Source: Sphagnum compactum
Lineage: Eukaryota; Bryophyta; Sphagnopsida; Sphagnales
Reading direction: 5' to 3'
Assembly (NCBI GenBank): GCA_965153455.1
Contig: OZ234504.1
Location: forward strand, 9,176,001 to 9,240,000
DNA: 64,000 bases
Both the position numbers and the translations under genes were made by a program. Below, one piece after another: positions 62,481 through 64,000 of the stretch (position 1 is its first letter; each line of letters starts with the position of its first letter). The notes below the pieces were generated by a model. That model had not been told where the DNA came from and ran no database searches. It saw only the letters and a list, made by a program, of their open reading frames with translations.

Positions 62481-64000
62481 AAAACTCAAATGATTTAGAG
62501 GTTGGGACAATCCACACCGACAAAAAAAAAAAAAAAAAAAAAAAAACATAAAAACATAAACAACAAAAGAAGACAAAGCATCCAACAAATAGGAAAAATA
62601 GTTAATTTGGATTCCTAGGTTGGGGGGGGGGGGAAGCTAAAGTGTCCTCCATTTTAGGGATGTGAACAATAGGCAAAACTAGATCCATCCACTAGTTGGT
62701 CATTGAATGTTTTTTATTTTAACATCTAATAAGACCCTTATGCCAAGGAGAGAAGAAATAATAAGAGTCAATAATTGTCTGTGTTGGATAGCATAATCAC
62801 AATTCATAGATGAAAATTGAAAAAAAAATTCAATCATTATTGGTATGTGTCAGTTTTTATGTGATTATTTTGGGATAGCTCCAGAATCACCTCCAATAAA
62901 TCTCACTTGTCAAGGGTTTTCTAGGTCCTAGTAGTACCAAGGGCTCACCCCAATTTCTCCAAAATATTTAGTTTTAATTTTTTTGGGATTTTGCTTGATA
63001 AAATTGTTCAATATTCAATAACTCATTCAGCATAGATGTAAACACTACCAAACCGCCTCAATGCACCACCCGTATTGAGAAAATTTTATTAGCAAACATT
63101 TTATAGGCTTGAAAAGTATATAGCTTTTGCAAAATATGTAATTTTTTCATATGTATTCATTTGTTTTAAAGAAATAATGCTTAAAAGATATGCAACTTTT
63201 GACAAGCCTTTAGCCTTTTAAAGCCTAAGCCCTTTTTCCAATCATTTCAGTTCTATTAGAAGCCTTAGTTAAAAATTTGGTCCAATTTTCTCATCCATGA
63301 ATATGATTACAAATCTGATTCTTTGGATTCAAAAGTTTGTGTGATTAGAAGGATTTGGTATAAATTTTAGTCAAAGTAATAATGTAGCAAAGTTAGGTTA
63401 TGCTCATCCATAGACACTATGCAAGTACCCAAGGTTGAATCTAAAGTTCTCTGACCTAAACAAAGACTTTTGACAATGCACTATTATTATTATGTACATC
63501 CTAAATATGGCACCCACAATGATCAAGTACCCAATTTTAGAATGTGAATGTTAGGGTCCTTGGAAATCTCAATGTTGAAACTCTTGGGTTAACTCATGAA
63601 AGAGTTTTGAGAGTTAGCCTCTTAATTGGTACACACTTATGATTCTCCACAATCCTTATTGGTGCATTCTATGATGTACAATCCCCAATGTAGGAGTTGG
63701 TTTCACCAACTTATCAACTAGAGCCCCCCCCCCCCCCCCCCCCCCCCATGAATGCACTTGTTTGATCAAAATTGCACACAAATCTATGTGAAACTTTAGT
63801 CAGTTGACCAATTGAAAGCTCTCAAGAAGCCCCCCATGCAAGCCCCAAAATAAAATTGAAAAAATATTTAAAATTTCCATCTCTCACATATATATCTGAA
63901 ATTTCACAAAAAAACCCATTTTTCACTGATCAAAGGTTGAGGGATTAGGGTACCATATTTCTTTTAAAAGGGTCATTTTATTTTTTCCCCCACATAGAAC
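62481..64000. other. AT-rich end of the window with long homopolymers
   Basis: An A-run of about 25 starts at 62522, a G-run of 12 at 62622, and a run of 24 C residues fills 63724-63747. No gene, RNA or element end was recognised. Confidence 0.5.

Overview
The window looks like nuclear DNA of a plant, probably a non-seed streptophyte (bryophyte-like or streptophyte alga). It is AT-rich, gene-poor and full of decayed transposons and tandem repeats. The support is a GT-AG intron in a plant-style membrane glycosyltransferase, a cytosolic Hsp70 relic cut at what I recall as the plant Hsc70 intron site, and CACTA, hAT and pogo-like elements of the kinds common in plants. The species cannot be fixed from this sequence.

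Only one gene looks intact: a two-exon, minus-strand processive GT2 glycosyltransferase at 36932-39531 (675 aa after splicing). It has the full catalytic set (DD, DxD, TED, QxxRW) and several membrane helices, but none of the plant CesA-specific insertions. The best candidate class is the cellulose-synthase-like/arabinoglucan-synthase-like group, and this remains an inference. Its intron carries copies of a dispersed repeat (called R1 here), and its 3' flank is an 84-bp tandem array.

Layout. 1-4 kb: an R1 copy and an hAT C-terminal relic. 4-6 kb: CACTA-1 with a CAT target duplication. 6.5-8.9 kb: a 152-bp tandem repeat and a TAGG array. 10.5-17.75 kb: a nested complex in which a short CACTA-like MITE (CTT duplication) lies beside a decayed hAT transposase gene that is split by CACTA-2 (AAA duplication). 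CACTA-2 carries an approximately 361-bp satellite. 19-21.6 kb: CACTA-3 (TCA duplication) with a second MITE copy inside (AAT duplication). 22-31 kb: an unidentified decayed coding relic, minisatellites, a GC-richer retroelement-like island, SINE candidates, a head-to-head R1 pair and a 3 x 101-bp repeat. 31.8-33.4 kb: Hsp70 pseudogene. 35.5-39.5 kb: the glycosyltransferase locus. 42.5-44.2 kb: DDE transposase pseudogene. 44-52 kb: other coding relics and three repeat arrays. 55.3-56.5 kb: a second hAT relic. 60.4-60.7 kb: pogo/tigger-like DDE relic. 61.6-62.5 kb: retroelement-like sequence. The rest is AT-rich DNA with nothing recognisable.

Apart from the glycosyltransferase, the genes do not form a pathway. 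The history one can read is layered transposition followed by decay dominated by C-to-T and G-to-A changes, with expansion of tandem repeats.
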